In this document: positions 1 to 13,129 of the stretch, in pieces
How positions within the stretch are numbered: position 1 is the stretch's first letter
Layout of the letters: the number at the start of each line of letters is the position of its first letter
Assembly: GCF_046630445.1 (NCBI RefSeq)
Contig: NC_092335.1
Location: 3,098,001 to 3,162,000 of the forward strand
DNA length: 64,000 nt
Direction of reading: 5' to 3'
Source of the DNA: Rutidosis leptorrhynchoides
Lineage: Eukaryota; Streptophyta; Magnoliopsida; Asterales; Asteraceae
Program-made: the position numbers and the translations under genes
Notes under the pieces: generated by a model
The model's input: the letters and a program-made list of their open reading frames with translations, nothing else
What the model was told of the DNA's origin: nothing
Databases searched by the model: none

Positions 1-1157
1 CAATCCACCGAAGTTTATTTCTAAATTGGTGTCAATAACTTATCCATAAATTCGTCTAGATCATTTTTAATGTTGAAGCTTAATTTATGTAAATAAAAAT
101 AGCTTTCGTTATTTGAATTTAATAAATTAAGTGGCAAGGGTTAAATACCTAATTACATAAAAATGGTTCTTTTAACTAGGCTCAATATTAAAAATACTAA
201 AGTTACATTTTAACTTTTACTAATGGTAACAATCCATTTCACTAGGGGCTCTACATTTAAGCAAACACTAGGGAAATTTAGCTATCCATTACACTAAGGT
301 AGACATAAAAATATAGATATGCAAACATAATAACAACGCTAATTTTAACAGAGTAAACTTACTAAAATATCTTCACTTGCATTAACTTCAAACGGTAGAA
401 AAATTACAATAATAACACCCCTTTCACGCGTACAATAACACCCTTAATCACGAACAATATTCCCTTAATATTTGAAACTAATACTAATCTTCAAACTTGA
501 AATTAATATTGAACAATACTATTATCTAAATGACATGTTACGGAGTACTTTGAAATTATTGAAAACAGTGAGAATTTTTATTTCTGTATTGTATCTTCCT
601 TTTTTTTCTCTTGTGTCTCATAGTACTCCATATTATAGCAATTGATAGTTGGTAAAGTAGGTCAAAAGTATCCATTTGCTGTACCACTAAGAAAAAGAAG
701 TGATATTAAAAGATAAAGTAGCCGCCCCACTTTCATTTGGAATCTGATTCTGGTCGAAAGATTACACGATTCGTGTAGTTGTACACGTTTCGTGTAAGTA
801 CAATTCTTTGAGGTTGTAGATTTTTGAGTTACGGACGTCTGGACACCTGATTCGCCTTTTTTCGAGTCCGTATGATTTAGTTATGATTTTTCTCGTGCAG
901 GCGCGCTGATTTCGTGATTTCGATCATTTTGACTTGTAGTTTTGAGGCGCGATGTTGTAGTCTTTTGTTGCTCATTAGAAATCTTCATTTTATCTTCATT
1001 TTGATCTTTATATCATTAAAAATCCATAATAGTATTTCATTCGACGCTTTGGACATTTTTACCAATTACAAACCGAAAACTACTCGAATACACATAAAAA
1101 TCATAACATTTTGGATTGATATTGCGACGAAGTATATGTATATTTATAGCAATATCA
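1..1157 (-). repeat. 3' LTR of element A (continues beyond window start)
   Basis: Read on the minus strand it begins TGATATTGC at 1157. Its U3 half (1157-581) is duplicated at 4182-4758. The part from 580 to 1 has no partner here, but read on the minus strand it resembles in layout the U5 part of the Athila LTR at 24400-25480 (phrases such as TAGTGTAATGGATAGCTAAAT). It is therefore taken as LTR rather than flanking DNA. No gene is seen in it. It carries two palindromes, TACACGATTCGTGTA-type and TACACGTTTCGTGTA-type, at 763-799. Confidence 0.7.
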
Positions 1158-3121
1158 AATTACCCCACACTTGAACGTTGCTTGTCATCAAGCAATTACA
1201 TCTTTTAACAGAATTAGAACATCACATATTTTTCCTTATTGAACATTTAGATCACACAACACACACTACACGAAATGAAACACACGCTATATGAAATATA
1301 TTACACAACACAGTATTTATTGGATCACACGCACACCACACGAAACGAAGTTCTGACAACAGAAACAAACATGAAACTCGTGATTAGGGTTTAAAAATTT
1401 GGATCCTTAGGGAAAATTGGACCTTGTGAAAACGTTTTATGATTTTTATAAAATGTCATGCTAGTTTTTACACTAGACACGTTTTTCGGTTTTAACCTCA
1501 AATTCCGGTTGAGGGTACTGAAAACCGTAGTCTCAGTCGGCGATTAGCAAGCTATTCGCCCCCATGATTGTAGTATCATGGAACTTGAAGCCAAATGTCC
1601 AAAAATAGTTTTACACAAATATAATTCATAAAATAGCATAAGTTTTAGAACAAAATTATATCGTGTCCAAATATCATCGGTGAACCATGAGTTTGCACAC
1701 CTCAATTTGTTATGGCATATGTATGTTGACCGCGGTCAAACATAGATGCAGTTGATCTTTACGGAGATCATCCATCTGGGGATTAGATTCATTAGTCTTA
1801 AAAGCTAATTTGCAATGTGCCCCCCATTGTTCGAGACAGATCCATCTCATGGTTAGGATAAGTCTGACCACCAAAAACCCTGTTTGATGCTGAGGTTAGG
1901 TGGATTTCCAGCCGATTTTGGGGATGACTTTTCAAGATTTTTCGTCAACCTACAGCTGTTCTGGACTACATCTTCTAACATAAATTAGCAAGTGTGTCAA
2001 TTCGGAAGACTTTACTTCCTTACGGGATGGATTTGATTCATCCTCTATTACTCGTGATAATGGAATATTCAGGTTTATACATTCTGTAGCAATGATATCT
2101 GCGATAAACTTCAAAGAAACATGTGATAAATGGTTCTCAATATAAGGATTTATAAATTCTTGTTATAAATGGTTTTCTTTTATAAGTTTTAAACAAATAA
2201 ACTAATGTATTTTTAATGTATGGAGACAACAATTTCGGTTTTTACACCTGATCTTTAATTGCTCGTAGTTACCTTAAAAATTGATTAGATACATTTGTTT
2301 AAAAATTTTCAAATTTTCATAAAAACCAATAACTTATTAGTTCTCGAGAATTTATATATTCCCACCCCACACTTAAGATTATGTAATGCCCTCATTACAT
2401 AAAATCAGATAATAATGTATAAATTTGAGAGGACAAAAAAATGTAGAGTATTTGGAACTTCCTTTGTTAACCGATTTGGATTTTCAAATTGTTTTACCTA
2501 CGATCATATCCAATGTTTGTATCACAATGTAATTTGATGTTTCGTTTCGTCTAATTGCATTTTCGTCTGTACCTGTCAAAACCATGTTAAAAACACACAA
2601 AATATGGGGTTTTAATTCAATCGTACAACACATTTTTTTACCCCACACTATATTTTCTTGCTAATATATAAAAAATAAAAATATAATAAGTTTCAATACA
2701 CACCAAAAAATTATGTTATTACAAACTAATTTTTTTTTTCTTTTTATATATTTTTTTATAACTTATAATCAATTAAATTTAAAATATCTTTTATAAATTT
2801 ATATTTGTAACGGAAATTCGGTTGTTATACCTGATCTTAATCCGTTTATAAATTTTTAAATTCAATTTATAAAATTCAATTCATTAAAAGTTAAAGTTTT
2901 AATATTTTTCGAAAACAAATTTAAAATAAAATAAAATAAAAACACTCTATTTTTGTGTTAGAAAGATTAACGTTTTTAAATTTTAAAACAAGTATATGAA
3001 AAATAAAAAAAATAAAAAGGAATTTAAAACACAATATAAAAAAAAAACGAGACACACGAATGGGACTATTTACAATTTGTGAAGTTTATTAGCGAGTCGT
3101 TCACGCGACTCCACCCCAATT
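1158..3121 (-). other. Non-coding 3' region and polypurine tract of element A
   Basis: No reading frame with recognisable content occurs here, and reverse transcriptase is absent. On the minus strand the last bases before the LTR read AGTGTGGGGTAAT, a polypurine tract. Perfect short inverted repeats occur at 1562-1581 (arms CCATGAT/ATCATGG), 1753-1770 (TGATCT/AGATCA) and 2004-2019 (GGAAG/CTTCC). The last has loop ACTTTA, which is TAAAGT on the element strand. The stretch 2640-3060 is simple AT-rich sequence. Confidence 0.6.
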
Positions 3122-4276
3122 TTAACTAACGTCGGAGTGATAAACATCACCCTTCTTTACTCCAATAGAACTATTACCGCAACCATTCTCACCATTAATT
3201 TTTGACAATAACCAAGAGTCCGAAAATCTTGACTCTTTAACCAATTTTTTTAACTTATCTTTCTCAATTTTCGATAAGTTTGACACCAATCTCTTTCTTA
3301 AATGTTCATCTTTTTCCGACATAGCATTTCTAATCCTACCATATAACTTCTTCATGGTTTTCTCAACAACACAATCATTGAGTGGTTTACTATCAAGCTT
3401 TTCTTTACCGTCCTCCCCACACTTAGCTTGTTGCCTAATGGGTTTAGCATGATCGACAATATTCACTGAAACTATCGGTGTGGGTGGTAGGTTCATACTA
3501 AACTCAGTTTGATAGGTTACACTCTTGCCTCTATCCTTCAAAACTAGTTTTCCTGTTTTCCAATCTGTTAAAGCACTTGCAGTTGCTAAGAATGGTCTAC
3601 CTAAAATAATAGGTACAAACTTATCTTCTTTCATATCTACAACTACAAAGTCAGCTAGAAACTCAAGTTCACCTGTTTTTACTACTAAGTTTTCAGCAAT
3701 CCCTATAGGTTTATTAACCGACTGATCAATGAATCTAATGCCTGAATTGGTCAGTTTAAGTTCGCCTAAGTTCAAATGCGAGTAAATGGAATAAGGCATG
3801 AGATTTATACTTGCACCCGAGTCAGCTAATGATCTAAGAGTTCTAGAATCATTAAGCTTACAAGGTACTATGAATGGTCCGGGATCACCTAACTTAGGTG
3901 GAAATTCATTCTTTTTCACAATAGCAGCACATTCTGCTTCAAGGAACGCGGATGATGCCTGCTCACACACTCCTTCTTTTGCCATCAAATCATTCAAGAA
4001 TTTCCCATAGTTTGGCATACCTGCAATAACATCAACCAAAGGTACATTTACACAAATATTATCCGTATTTAAAGGCTTACAATGATTCTCCTTTGGTTTT
4101 TCGGATAAAAGTGCATGCGGGTATGGAATGGGTTCTTTATAGTCTTCCACTTTAGGTGCTTGCTTCACCGTATCTTTGGTTTTTCTGTATTGTATCTTCC
4201 TTTTTTTTCTCTTGTGTCTCATAGTACTCCATATTATAGCAATTGATAGTTGGTAAAGTAGGTCAAAAGTATCCAT
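3122..4276 (-). pseudogene. Gag-Pro remnant of element A (retropepsin plus C-terminal tail), fused to LTR
   Basis: This open frame of about 384 codons starts at an ATG inside the truncated 5' LTR; its first roughly 30 codons are LTR sequence. After the junction at 4181/4182 come the Athila Gag-Pro linker (PNYGKFLNDLMAKEG) and an aspartic protease domain with active site LADSGASINLMP and the closing LGRPFLATA motif. A lysine-rich tail follows (KLYGRIRN, LRKRLVSNLSKIEK) and then a stop. No Gag capsid, zinc knuckle, RT or integrase remains. In the family the protease processes the element's polyprotein. Here the domain is uninterrupted, but the N-terminal context is an accidental fusion, so function is doubtful. 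Confidence 0.75.
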
Positions 4277-4758
4277 TTGCTGTACCACTAAGAAAAAGAA
4301 GTGATATTAAAAGATAAAGTAGCCGCCCCACTTTCATTTGGAATCTGATTCTGGTCGAAAGATTACACGATTCGTGTAGTTGTACACGTTTCGTGTAAGT
4401 ACAATTCTTTGAGGTTGTAGATTTTTGAGTTACGGACGTTTGGACACCTGATTCGCCTTTTTTCGAGTCCGTATGATTTAGTTATGATTTTTCTCGTGTA
4501 GGCGCGCTGATTTAGTGATTTCGATCATTTTGACTTGTAGTCTTGAGGCGCGATGTTGTAGTCTTTTGTTGCTCATTAGAAATCTTCATTTTATCTTCAT
4601 TTTGATCTTTATATCATTAAAAATCCATAATAGTATTTCATTCGACGCTTTGGACATTTTTACCAATTACAAACCGAAAACTACTCGAATACACATAAAA
4701 ATCATAACATTTTGGATTGATATTGCGACGAATTATATGTATATTTATAGCAATATCA
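4182..4758 (-). repeat. Truncated 5' LTR of element A (U3 part only)
   Basis: It is a near-identical copy of 581-1157, ending at the element's outer edge TGATATTGC (minus strand). Few base differences were seen, for example 840 C against 4441 T. The inner end is a deletion junction and no tRNA primer site follows it. Confidence 0.8.
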
Positions 4759-7700
4759 ACAATAAATCTGCTTACGTTTTATTTGATTCGGGTGCGGATA
4801 GAAGCTATATGAGTAGAGATTTTTGTGCTAAATTAAGTTTTCCATTGACGCCTTTGGATAGTAAATTTTTACTCGAATTAGCAAATGGTAAATTAATTTC
4901 AGCAGATAATATATGTCGGAATCGAGAAATTAAACTGGTTAGTGAAACATTTAAGATTGATTTGATACCAGTAGAGTTAGGGAGTTTTGATGTGATAATC
5001 GGTATGGACTGGTTGAAAGAAGTGAAAGCAGAGATCGTTTGTTACAAAAATGCAATTCGCATTATACGAGAAAAAGGAAAACCCTTAATGGTGTACGGAG
5101 AAAAGAGCAACACGAAGCTACATCTTATTAGTAATTTGAAGGCACAAAAACTAATAAGAAAAGGTTGCTATGCTGTTCTAGCACACGTCGAGAAAGTACA
5201 AACTGAAGAAAAGAGCATCAATGATGTTCCCGTCGCAAAAGAATTTCCCGATGTATTACCCCCACATCGATCCGTTGAATTTCAAATAGATCTTGTACCA
5301 GGAGCTGCACCAATAGCTCGTGCTCCTTACAGACTCGCACCCAGCGAGATGAAAGAACTGCAAAGCCAATTACAAGAACTTTTAGAGCGTGGTTTCATTC
5401 GACCAAGCACATCACCATGGGGAGCTCCTGTTTTGTTTGTCAAGAAGAAAGATGGTACATTCAGGTTGTCTATCAACTACCGAGAGTTGAACAAACTTAC
5501 CATCAAGACTCGCTACCCACTATCGAGAATCGACGACTTATTTGATCAACTACAAGGCTCGTCTGTTTATTCAAAGATTGACTTACGTTCCGGGTATCAT
5601 CAAATGCGGGTGAAAGAAGATGATATTCTAAAGACTGCTTTCAGAACACGTTACGGTCATTACGAGTTTATGGTCATGCCATTTGGTTTAACTAATGCAC
5701 CAGCTGTGTTCATGGACCTTATGAACTGAGTGTGTGGACCATACCTTGACAAGTTTGTCATTGTTTTCATTGATGACATACTTATTTACTCAAAGAATGA
5801 CCAAGAACACGGTGAACATTTGAGAAAGGTGTTAGAAGTATTGAGGAAGGAAGAATTGTACGCTAAGTTTTCAAAGTGTGCATTTTGGTTGGAAGAAGTT
5901 CAATTCCTCGGTCACATAGTGAACAAAGAAGGTATTAAGGTGGATCCGGCAAAGATAGAAACTGTTGATAAGTGGGAAACCCCGAAAACTCCGAAACACA
6001 TATGCCAGTTTTTAGGACTAGCTGGTTACTACAGAAGGTTCATCCAAGACTTTTCCAGAATAGCAAAACCCTTGACTGCATTAACGCATAAAGGGAAGAA
6101 ATTTGAATGGAATGATGAACAAGAGAAAGCGTTTCAGTTATTGAAGAAAAAGCTAACTACGGCACCTATATTGTCATTGCCTGAAGGGAATGATGATTTT
6201 GTGATTTATTGTGACGCATCAAAGCAAGGTCTCGGTTGTGTATTAATGCAACGAACGAAGGTGATTGCTTATGCGTCTAGACAATTGAAGCTTCACGAAC
6301 AAAATTATACGACGCATGATTTGGAATTAGGCGCGGTTGTTTTTGCATTAAAGACTTGGAGGCACTACTTATATGGGGTCAAAAGTATTATATATACCGA
6401 CCACAAAAGTCTTCAACACATATTTAATCAGAAACAAGTGAATATGAGGCAGCGTAGGTGGATTGAATTATTGAATGATTACGACTTTGAGATTCGTTAC
6501 CACCTGGGGAAGGCAAATGTGGTAGCCGATGCCTTGAGCAGGAAGGACAGAGAACCCATTCGAGTAAAATCTATGAATATAATGATTCATAATAACCTTA
6601 CTACTCAAATAAAGGAGGCGCAACAAGGAGTTTTAAAAGAGGGAAATTTAAAGGATGAAATACCCAAAGGATCGGAGAAGCATCTTAATATTCGGGAAGA
6701 CAGAACCCGGTATAGGGCTGAAAGGATTTGGGTACCAAAATTTGGAGATATGAGAGAAATGGTACTTAGAGAAGCTCATAAAACCAGATACTCAATACAT
6801 CTTGGAACGGGGAAGATGTACAAGGATCTCAAGAAACATTTTTGGTGGCCGGGTATGAAAGCCGATGTTACTAAATACGTAGGAGAATGTTTGACGTGTT
6901 CTAAGGTCAAAGCTGAGCATCAGAAACCATCAGGTCTACTTCAACAACCCAAAATCCCGGAATGGAAATGGGAAAACATTACCATGGATTTCATCACTAA
7001 ATTGCCAAGGACTGCAAGTGGTTTTGATACTATTTGGGTAATAGTTAATCGTCTCACCAAATCAGCACACTTCCTGCCAATAAGAGAAGATGACAAGATG
7101 GAGAAGTTAGCACGACTGTATTTGAAGGAAGTCATCTCCAGACATGGAATACCAATCTCTATTATCTCTGATAGGGATGGCAGATTTATTTCAAGATTCT
7201 GGCAGACATTACAGCAAGCATTAGGAACTCGTCTAGACATGATTACTGCCTATCATCCACAAACTGATGGGCAGAGTGAAAGGACGATACAAACGCTTGA
7301 AGACATGCTACGAGCATATGTTATTGATTTCGGAAACAGTTGGGATCGACATCTACCGTTAGCAGAATTTTCCTACAACAACAGCTACCATTCAAGCATT
7401 GAGATGGCACCGTTTGAAGCACTTTATGGTAGAAAGTGCAGGTCTCCGATTTGTTGGAGTGAAGTGGGGGATAGATAGATTACGGGTCCGGAGATTATAC
7501 AAGAAACTACCGAGAAGATCATCCAAATTCAACAACGGTTGAAAACCGCCCAAAGTCGACAAAAGAGCTACGCTGACATTAAAAGAAAAGATATAGAATT
7601 TGAAATTGGAGAGATGGTCATGCTTAAAGTTGCACCTTGGAAAGGCGTTGTTCGATTTGATAAACGAGGGAAATTAAATCCAAGGTATATTGGACCATTC

Positions 7701-8051
7701 AAGATTATTGATCGTGTCGGACCAGTAGCTTACCGACTTGAGTTACCTCAACAACTCACAGCTGTACATAACACTTTCCACGTCTCGAATTTGAAGAAAT
7801 GTTTTGCTAAAGAAGATCTCACTATTCCGTTAAATGAAATCCAAATCAACGAAAAACTTCAATTCATCGAAGAACCCGTCAAAATAATGGATCGTGAGGT
7901 TAAAAGACTTAAGCAAAACAAGATACCAATTGTTAAGGTTCGATGGAATGCTCGTAGAGGACCCGAGTTCACCTGGGAGCGTGAAGATCAGATGAAGAAG
8001 AAATACCCGCATCTATTTCCAGAAGATTCGTCAACACCTTCAACAGCTTAA
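4759..8051 (+). pseudogene. Gypsy 1 Pro-Pol polyprotein with two nonsense codons
   Basis: One continuous frame is broken by TGA at 5727-5729 and TAG at 7476-7478. Domains in order: retropepsin ([12 protein letters not shown], later GMDWL) 4770-5085; reverse transcriptase 5370-5930 with catalytic FIDDILIYS at about 5768; RNase H 6187-6540 ([19 protein letters not shown]); integrase zinc-binding H-H-C-C 6765-6905; integrase core 6960-7330 (first Asp in TMDFITKLP, second in SDRDGRF, Glu in QSERT); C-terminal GPF/Y module (YIGPFKI) near 7690; chromodomain 7865-8010 ([18 protein letters not shown]). Chromodomains in this family direct integration to heterochromatin. Both stops fit single C-to-T changes. 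The frame reads open further left only because LTR sequence happens to be in phase. Confidence 0.9.
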
Positions 8052-8086
8052 AATTTCGGGACGAAATTTATTTAACGGGTAGGTAC
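8052..8086 (+). other. Polypurine-tract region of gypsy 1
   Basis: AAATTTCGGGACGAAATTT and then TTAACGGGTAGGTAC run directly into the LTR start TGTAGTGACCCG. The same tract style precedes the LTRs at 35984 and, on the minus strand, at 58201. It serves as plus-strand primer in LTR elements. Confidence 0.75.
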
Positions 8087-10231
8087 TGTAGTGACCCGAA
8101 ATTTTCCATGTTTATATATATTAATTGAGATTGATATTTACATGATTAAATGTTTCCAACATATTAAGCAATCAAACTTGTTAAGACTTGATTAATTGAA
8201 ATAGGTTTCATATAGACAATTGACCACCCAAGTTGACCGGTGATTCACGAACGTTAAAACTTGTAAAAACTATATGATGACATATATATGGTTATATATA
8301 TAGTTAACATGATATTATGATAAGTAAACATATCATTAAGTATATTAACAATGAACTACATATGTAAAAACAAGACTACTAACTTAATGATTTTGAAACG
8401 AGACATATATGTAACGATTATCGTTGTAACGACATTTAATGTATATATATCATATTAAGAGATATTCGTACATCATAATATCATGATAATATAATAATTT
8501 AAAATCTCTTTTGATATTATAAACATTGGGTTAACAACATTTAACAAGATCGTTAACCTAAAGGTTTCAAAACAACATTTACATGTAACGACTAACGATG
8601 ACTTAACGACTCAGTTAAAATGTATATACATGTAGTGTTTTAATATGTATTCATACACTTTTGAAAGACTTCAAGACACTTATCAAAATACTTCTACTTA
8701 ACAAAAATGCTTACAATTACATCCTCGTTCAGTTTCATCAACAATTCTACTCGTATGCACCCGTATTCGTACTCGTACAATACACAGATTTTAGATGTAT
8801 GTACTATTGGTATATACACTCCAATGATCAGCTCTTAGCAGCCCATGTGAGTCACCTAACACATGTGGGAACCATCATTTGGCAACTAGCATGAAATATC
8901 TCATAAAATTACAAAAATATGAGTAATCATTCATGACTTATTTACATGAAAACAAAATTATATATCCTTTATATCTAATCCATACACCAACGACCAAAAA
9001 CACCTACAAACACTTTCATTCTTCAATTTTCTTCATCTAATTGATCTCTCTCAAGTTCTATCTTCAAGTTCTAAGTGTTCTTTATAAATTCCAAAAGTTC
9101 TAGTTTCATAAAATCAAGAATACTTTCAAGTTTGCTAGCTCACTTCCAATCTTGTAAGGGGATCATCCAACCTCAAGAAATCTTTGTTTATTATAGTAGG
9201 TTATCATTCTAATACAAGATAATAATCATATTCAAACTTTGGTTCAATTTCTATAACTATAACAATCTTATTTCAAGTGATGATCTTACTTGAACTTGTT
9301 TTTGTGTCATGATTCTGCTTCAAGAACTTCGAGCCATCCAAGGATCCATTGAAGCTAGATCCATTTTTATCTTTTCCAGTAGGTTTATCCAAGGAACTTA
9401 AGGTAGTAATGATGTTCATAACATCATTCGATTCATACATATAAAGCTATCTTATTCGAAGGTTTAAACTTGTAATCACTAGAACATAGTTTAGTTAATT
9501 CTAAACTTGTTCGCAAACAAAAGTTAATCCTTCTAACTTGACTTTTAAAATCAACTAAACACATGTTCTATATCTGTATGATATGCTAACTTAATGATTT
9601 AAAACCTGGAAACACGAAAAACACCGTAAAACCGGATTTACGCCGTCGTAGTAACACCGCGGGCTGTTTTGGGTTAGTTAATTAAAAACTATGATAAACT
9701 TTGATTTAAAAGTTGTTATTCTGAGAAAATGATTTTTATTATGAACATGAAACTATATCCAAAAATTATGGTTAAACTCAAAGTGGAAGTATGTTTTCTA
9801 AAATGGTCATCTAGACGTCGTTCTTTCGACTGAAATGACTACCTTTACAAAAACGACTTGTAACTTATTTTTCTGACTATAAACCTATACTTTTTCTGTT
9901 TAGATTCATAAAATAGAGTTCAATATGAAACCATAGCAATTTGATTCACTCAAAACGGATTTAAAATGAAGAAGTTATGGGTAAAACAAGATTGGATAAT
10001 TTTTCTCATTTTTGCTACGTGAAAATTGGTAACAAATCTATTCTAACCATAACTTAATCAACTTGTATTGTATATTATGTAATCTTGAGATACCATAGAC
10101 ACGTATACAATGTTTCGACCTATCATGTGGACACATCTATATATATTTCGGAACAACCATAGACACTCTATATGTGAATGTTGGAGTTAGCTATACAGGG
10201 TTGAGGTTGATTCCAAAATATATATAGTTTG

Positions 10232-13129
10232 TGTCATAACCCGTCCTTAACCATAAGAACGAGTTAGATAACGTATGATTTCATTGCGAGGTATTGACCT
10301 CTATATGCGACATTTTTAAAAGAACAACTGCATTTATTTTACATTACAAACCATAACTCTTATGTTAATACAAGCTTTAGACAATATAAAGATGATTATC
10401 GTTTAGCGATAATCTTAGACTTACAAACTTTACATGTGATGATAACAATATGATTTCTAGCATATTTTACATTACAATTCCTCGGATATGCAGTTTTATT
10501 TTTGACACAAATATGCATACTCAAGATCTTGCTTAAATTCAACATGTTGCAGCGGAAGCTTTTAGTTATCACCTGAGAATAAACATGCTTAAAACGTCAA
10601 CATAAAGTTGGTGAGATATAGGTTTAATGCCGGCAGCAATATATATATAGACCACAAGATTTCATATATAAACATTTTAATAAAAATATTCTAAGTGGTT
10701 GAGCACTTGGTAACCATACTTAACATTTAATCACGTCGCATATTCCCTTTATTATGAAATCTTACTACACCGTACCAAGTGTAGTCACGAAACGAAGTAC
10801 TGTGCAACCGTTGAATACTGGTCGTCCAGTCCGGTTGGGGTTGTCAGGCCCAATAGATCTATCAACAGGATTCGCGTTTACAATACCGCTGTAAATATTA
10901 GTTACCAAGCTACAGGGAAGTATGCCAGTGGTACAACTCAACGTAGAATATATTTTTCAGTTACTTGTGTCCATATCGTAAAACATAAAATACATGTATT
11001 CTCATCCCGAAATATTTAGAGTTTAAAAGTGGGACTATATACTCACTTTTGTCTTGAACATATGTAATTTCGACTTGGTCTCCGATTGATATCACGAACC
11101 TATCCATATATAATATATCAATACCTTTTCTTTTTAAAACAATCGTCACATATATATACTTATTATACTTTTAATACTTTTAATAATTTCTTAGTCCGTA
11201 GTTAGCAGTCCGATGTTAGTAATTCAATTTTAATGGTTCATTTTTAGGTGTTTAATAAATAAAACCCCCATCGAAATAAATAAAACCCCATCGTATTTGT
11301 ATTGGTCGGGATTAATCTTGACCCATGGTACCGGTGTTGTCAAATGACGTGTTGCGTACATAAAGTACCGGTGTTGTCAAATGACGTGTTGCGTACAATC
11401 ATGGGATCTTATGATTAATCTTCTCGTATTGTTTACGGGTGATCCTGAACCATATAAAATTAAATTATGAGTACATATATATAAAATATCATGTTATTTT
11501 AGAAAGATGTGATTTTTTTAATTTTCTCCAATTATTTTCGTGGCTAAACTAGTCTTGGATATCCGATTTTGTTTTGGTCATAGTTTCTTCGTTACAACTC
11601 CGTTTTCGTTGGTTCAACTTGCCACTTCCTTGGATCGAGTCCTTCTTTAAGAATATGAACTGTAAATACCTTAGTTTGTATTCGAAAGCACAGGTCATAG
11701 GTCAAACTTTGGTGAAACTTATGAAGTTAATCATTTTCCATCATGTAAACAACCTTAAATGATTATTTTTCTAAAAATACTTATACTTTGAGTTAAATCA
11801 TGAAATTTTTATGTGTTATCATATTCATAGCAAATATCATTTTTCCAGAAAATAAACCTCCAATTCAAAGTTCAAGATAGTTTTTAATTATCCAACCCAA
11901 AACAGCCCCCGGTTGCACTCCAACGTCGTAAATTCAGTTTTTAAGGTGTTCTTTGAAAAACCAAGTTATACCTTGTTAAATTAGCATATATTTATGAAAT
12001 ATTACAGGTCTTGAAGTATTTTAAAAGTTAAGTTAGAAGGATCTATTTAGTTTGCAAACAAGTTTGAAAACATTCAAACTATGTTCTTGTTGTTAAAATT
12101 TTATACCATAAAATAAGATAGCTATATATATATGAATCGAATAAGGTTATGAACAAAGTTACTACCTCAAGTTACTTGGACAAGATTGCTGTAAAAGAGG
12201 AGTAAAAATCTAGAACCAAAAGAGTGATGGAGTTGGATGAAAGATTGGAAGTAAACTTGTGTTCTTGAAAGGATTCTTGAAGTGTTTTTGTAAGGTTTTT
12301 CTTATGGTGTTTAAGTGATGTTTTTATGGCTAGATCTTCATGGATACTAGCTGAATGGTTATGGAGTTTCTTAAGAGTGTGTTTTTGGTTAAAGAAAATG
12401 TGTAGTAAAATGAAAATGGAATGGAGTATAAATGGTGGTGTAAAAGGTGTATAAGTTTGTAATTTTGTGAAAAAATCTTTTAATCATGTGAAATTGTCAT
12501 ACTAGATAACAAAAGTAGTTACCTTATACATAAGGCATTGAACAAGGGCTGGTTGGTGGTGATTTGATGTGTATATACCAATAGTAAATACGTATAGAGG
12601 TTAGGTATGATACGAGTACATGTACTCTAGATATACGTATAGAAATCTTGTGAAAAATGGAATGAGAATTCAAATATAGCTATCTTTTGTGAATATACTT
12701 ATATTGTTTTATGTATTTAAGTCTTTAAAAGTGATTAAATACATTACATATACGATATATGTATAAACATTATATGTTATAAGTATTTATGTCAAATAAC
12801 GTTACGTATGGTTATCGTTTTGAAAACTTAAGTTAGTAGTTTCAAAATATACTTATAACTTATTGTTATTAATACAAAATGAGATATTAAAACATCCTTA
12901 GATCATGTTAAATATGTATATATACATATATATACACAAACGTATAATTATCATATGTTATATAGTTCGTGATATCATCGGTCAAACTAGACGGTCAAAC
13001 GTTGTGTAAATCTCTTTTCAAAAACATAAGTCTCAACAATTTGGGTTGCTTATCATGTTGGTAAGGTTTAATTTATGTAAATATTAATCTTATAAGTATA
13101 GATCGATCAAAAAAGTCCGGGTCATTACA
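10232..13129 (-). mobile_element. Solo LTR (2898 bp) inside the gypsy 1 LTR
   Basis: The ends are TG...CA and it is flanked by the 5-bp direct repeat GTTTG (10227-10231 and 13130-13134). On the minus strand it starts TGTAATGACCCGGAC, the usual start for these LTRs. The AGGTATTGACCTCTATATG block at its left end is the reverse of the same block at the right end of the plus-strand LTRs, which fixes orientation. A segment at about 10790-10980 is closely related to 31560-31760 in the 29239 element's LTR. No internal region remains, as expected after LTR-LTR recombination. Confidence 0.88.
11328..11397. repeat. Two-copy 37-bp tandem duplication
   Basis: A 33-bp sequence starting GTACCGGTGTTGTCAAATGA is present at 11328-11360 and again at 11365-11397, with no difference seen. 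It lies inside the solo LTR. Confidence 0.85.

Larger units (their letters stand above)
1..4758 (-). mobile_element. Element A: pol-less Athila-type LTR retrotransposon, internally deleted
   Basis: The element reads right to left. It has a truncated 5' LTR (4758-4182), a protease remnant (4276-3122), a long non-coding 3' region, a purine-rich tract next to 1158, and a 3' LTR from 1157 running off the left edge. Positions 581-1158 and 4182-4759 are near-identical at an offset of 3601. The right copy stops abruptly at 4182, where it joins the protease reading frame, so the rest of the 5' LTR, the primer site and gag are deleted. The LTR starts with TGATATTGC, like the Athila at 21715. It sits in gypsy 1, whose protease resumes at 4759. 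The partner target site lies left of the window. Confidence 0.8.

Noticed and set aside
1..580. Gag of gypsy 1 to the left of element A
   Set aside because: No Gag-like frame exists there. The sequence fits continuation of the element A LTR.
581..1158. Complete 577-bp LTR pair (with 4182-4759)
   Set aside because: The left copy continues seamlessly into U5-like sequence to the window edge, and the right copy ends at a junction with protease coding sequence without a primer site. The repeated part is therefore only the U3 half of a longer LTR.
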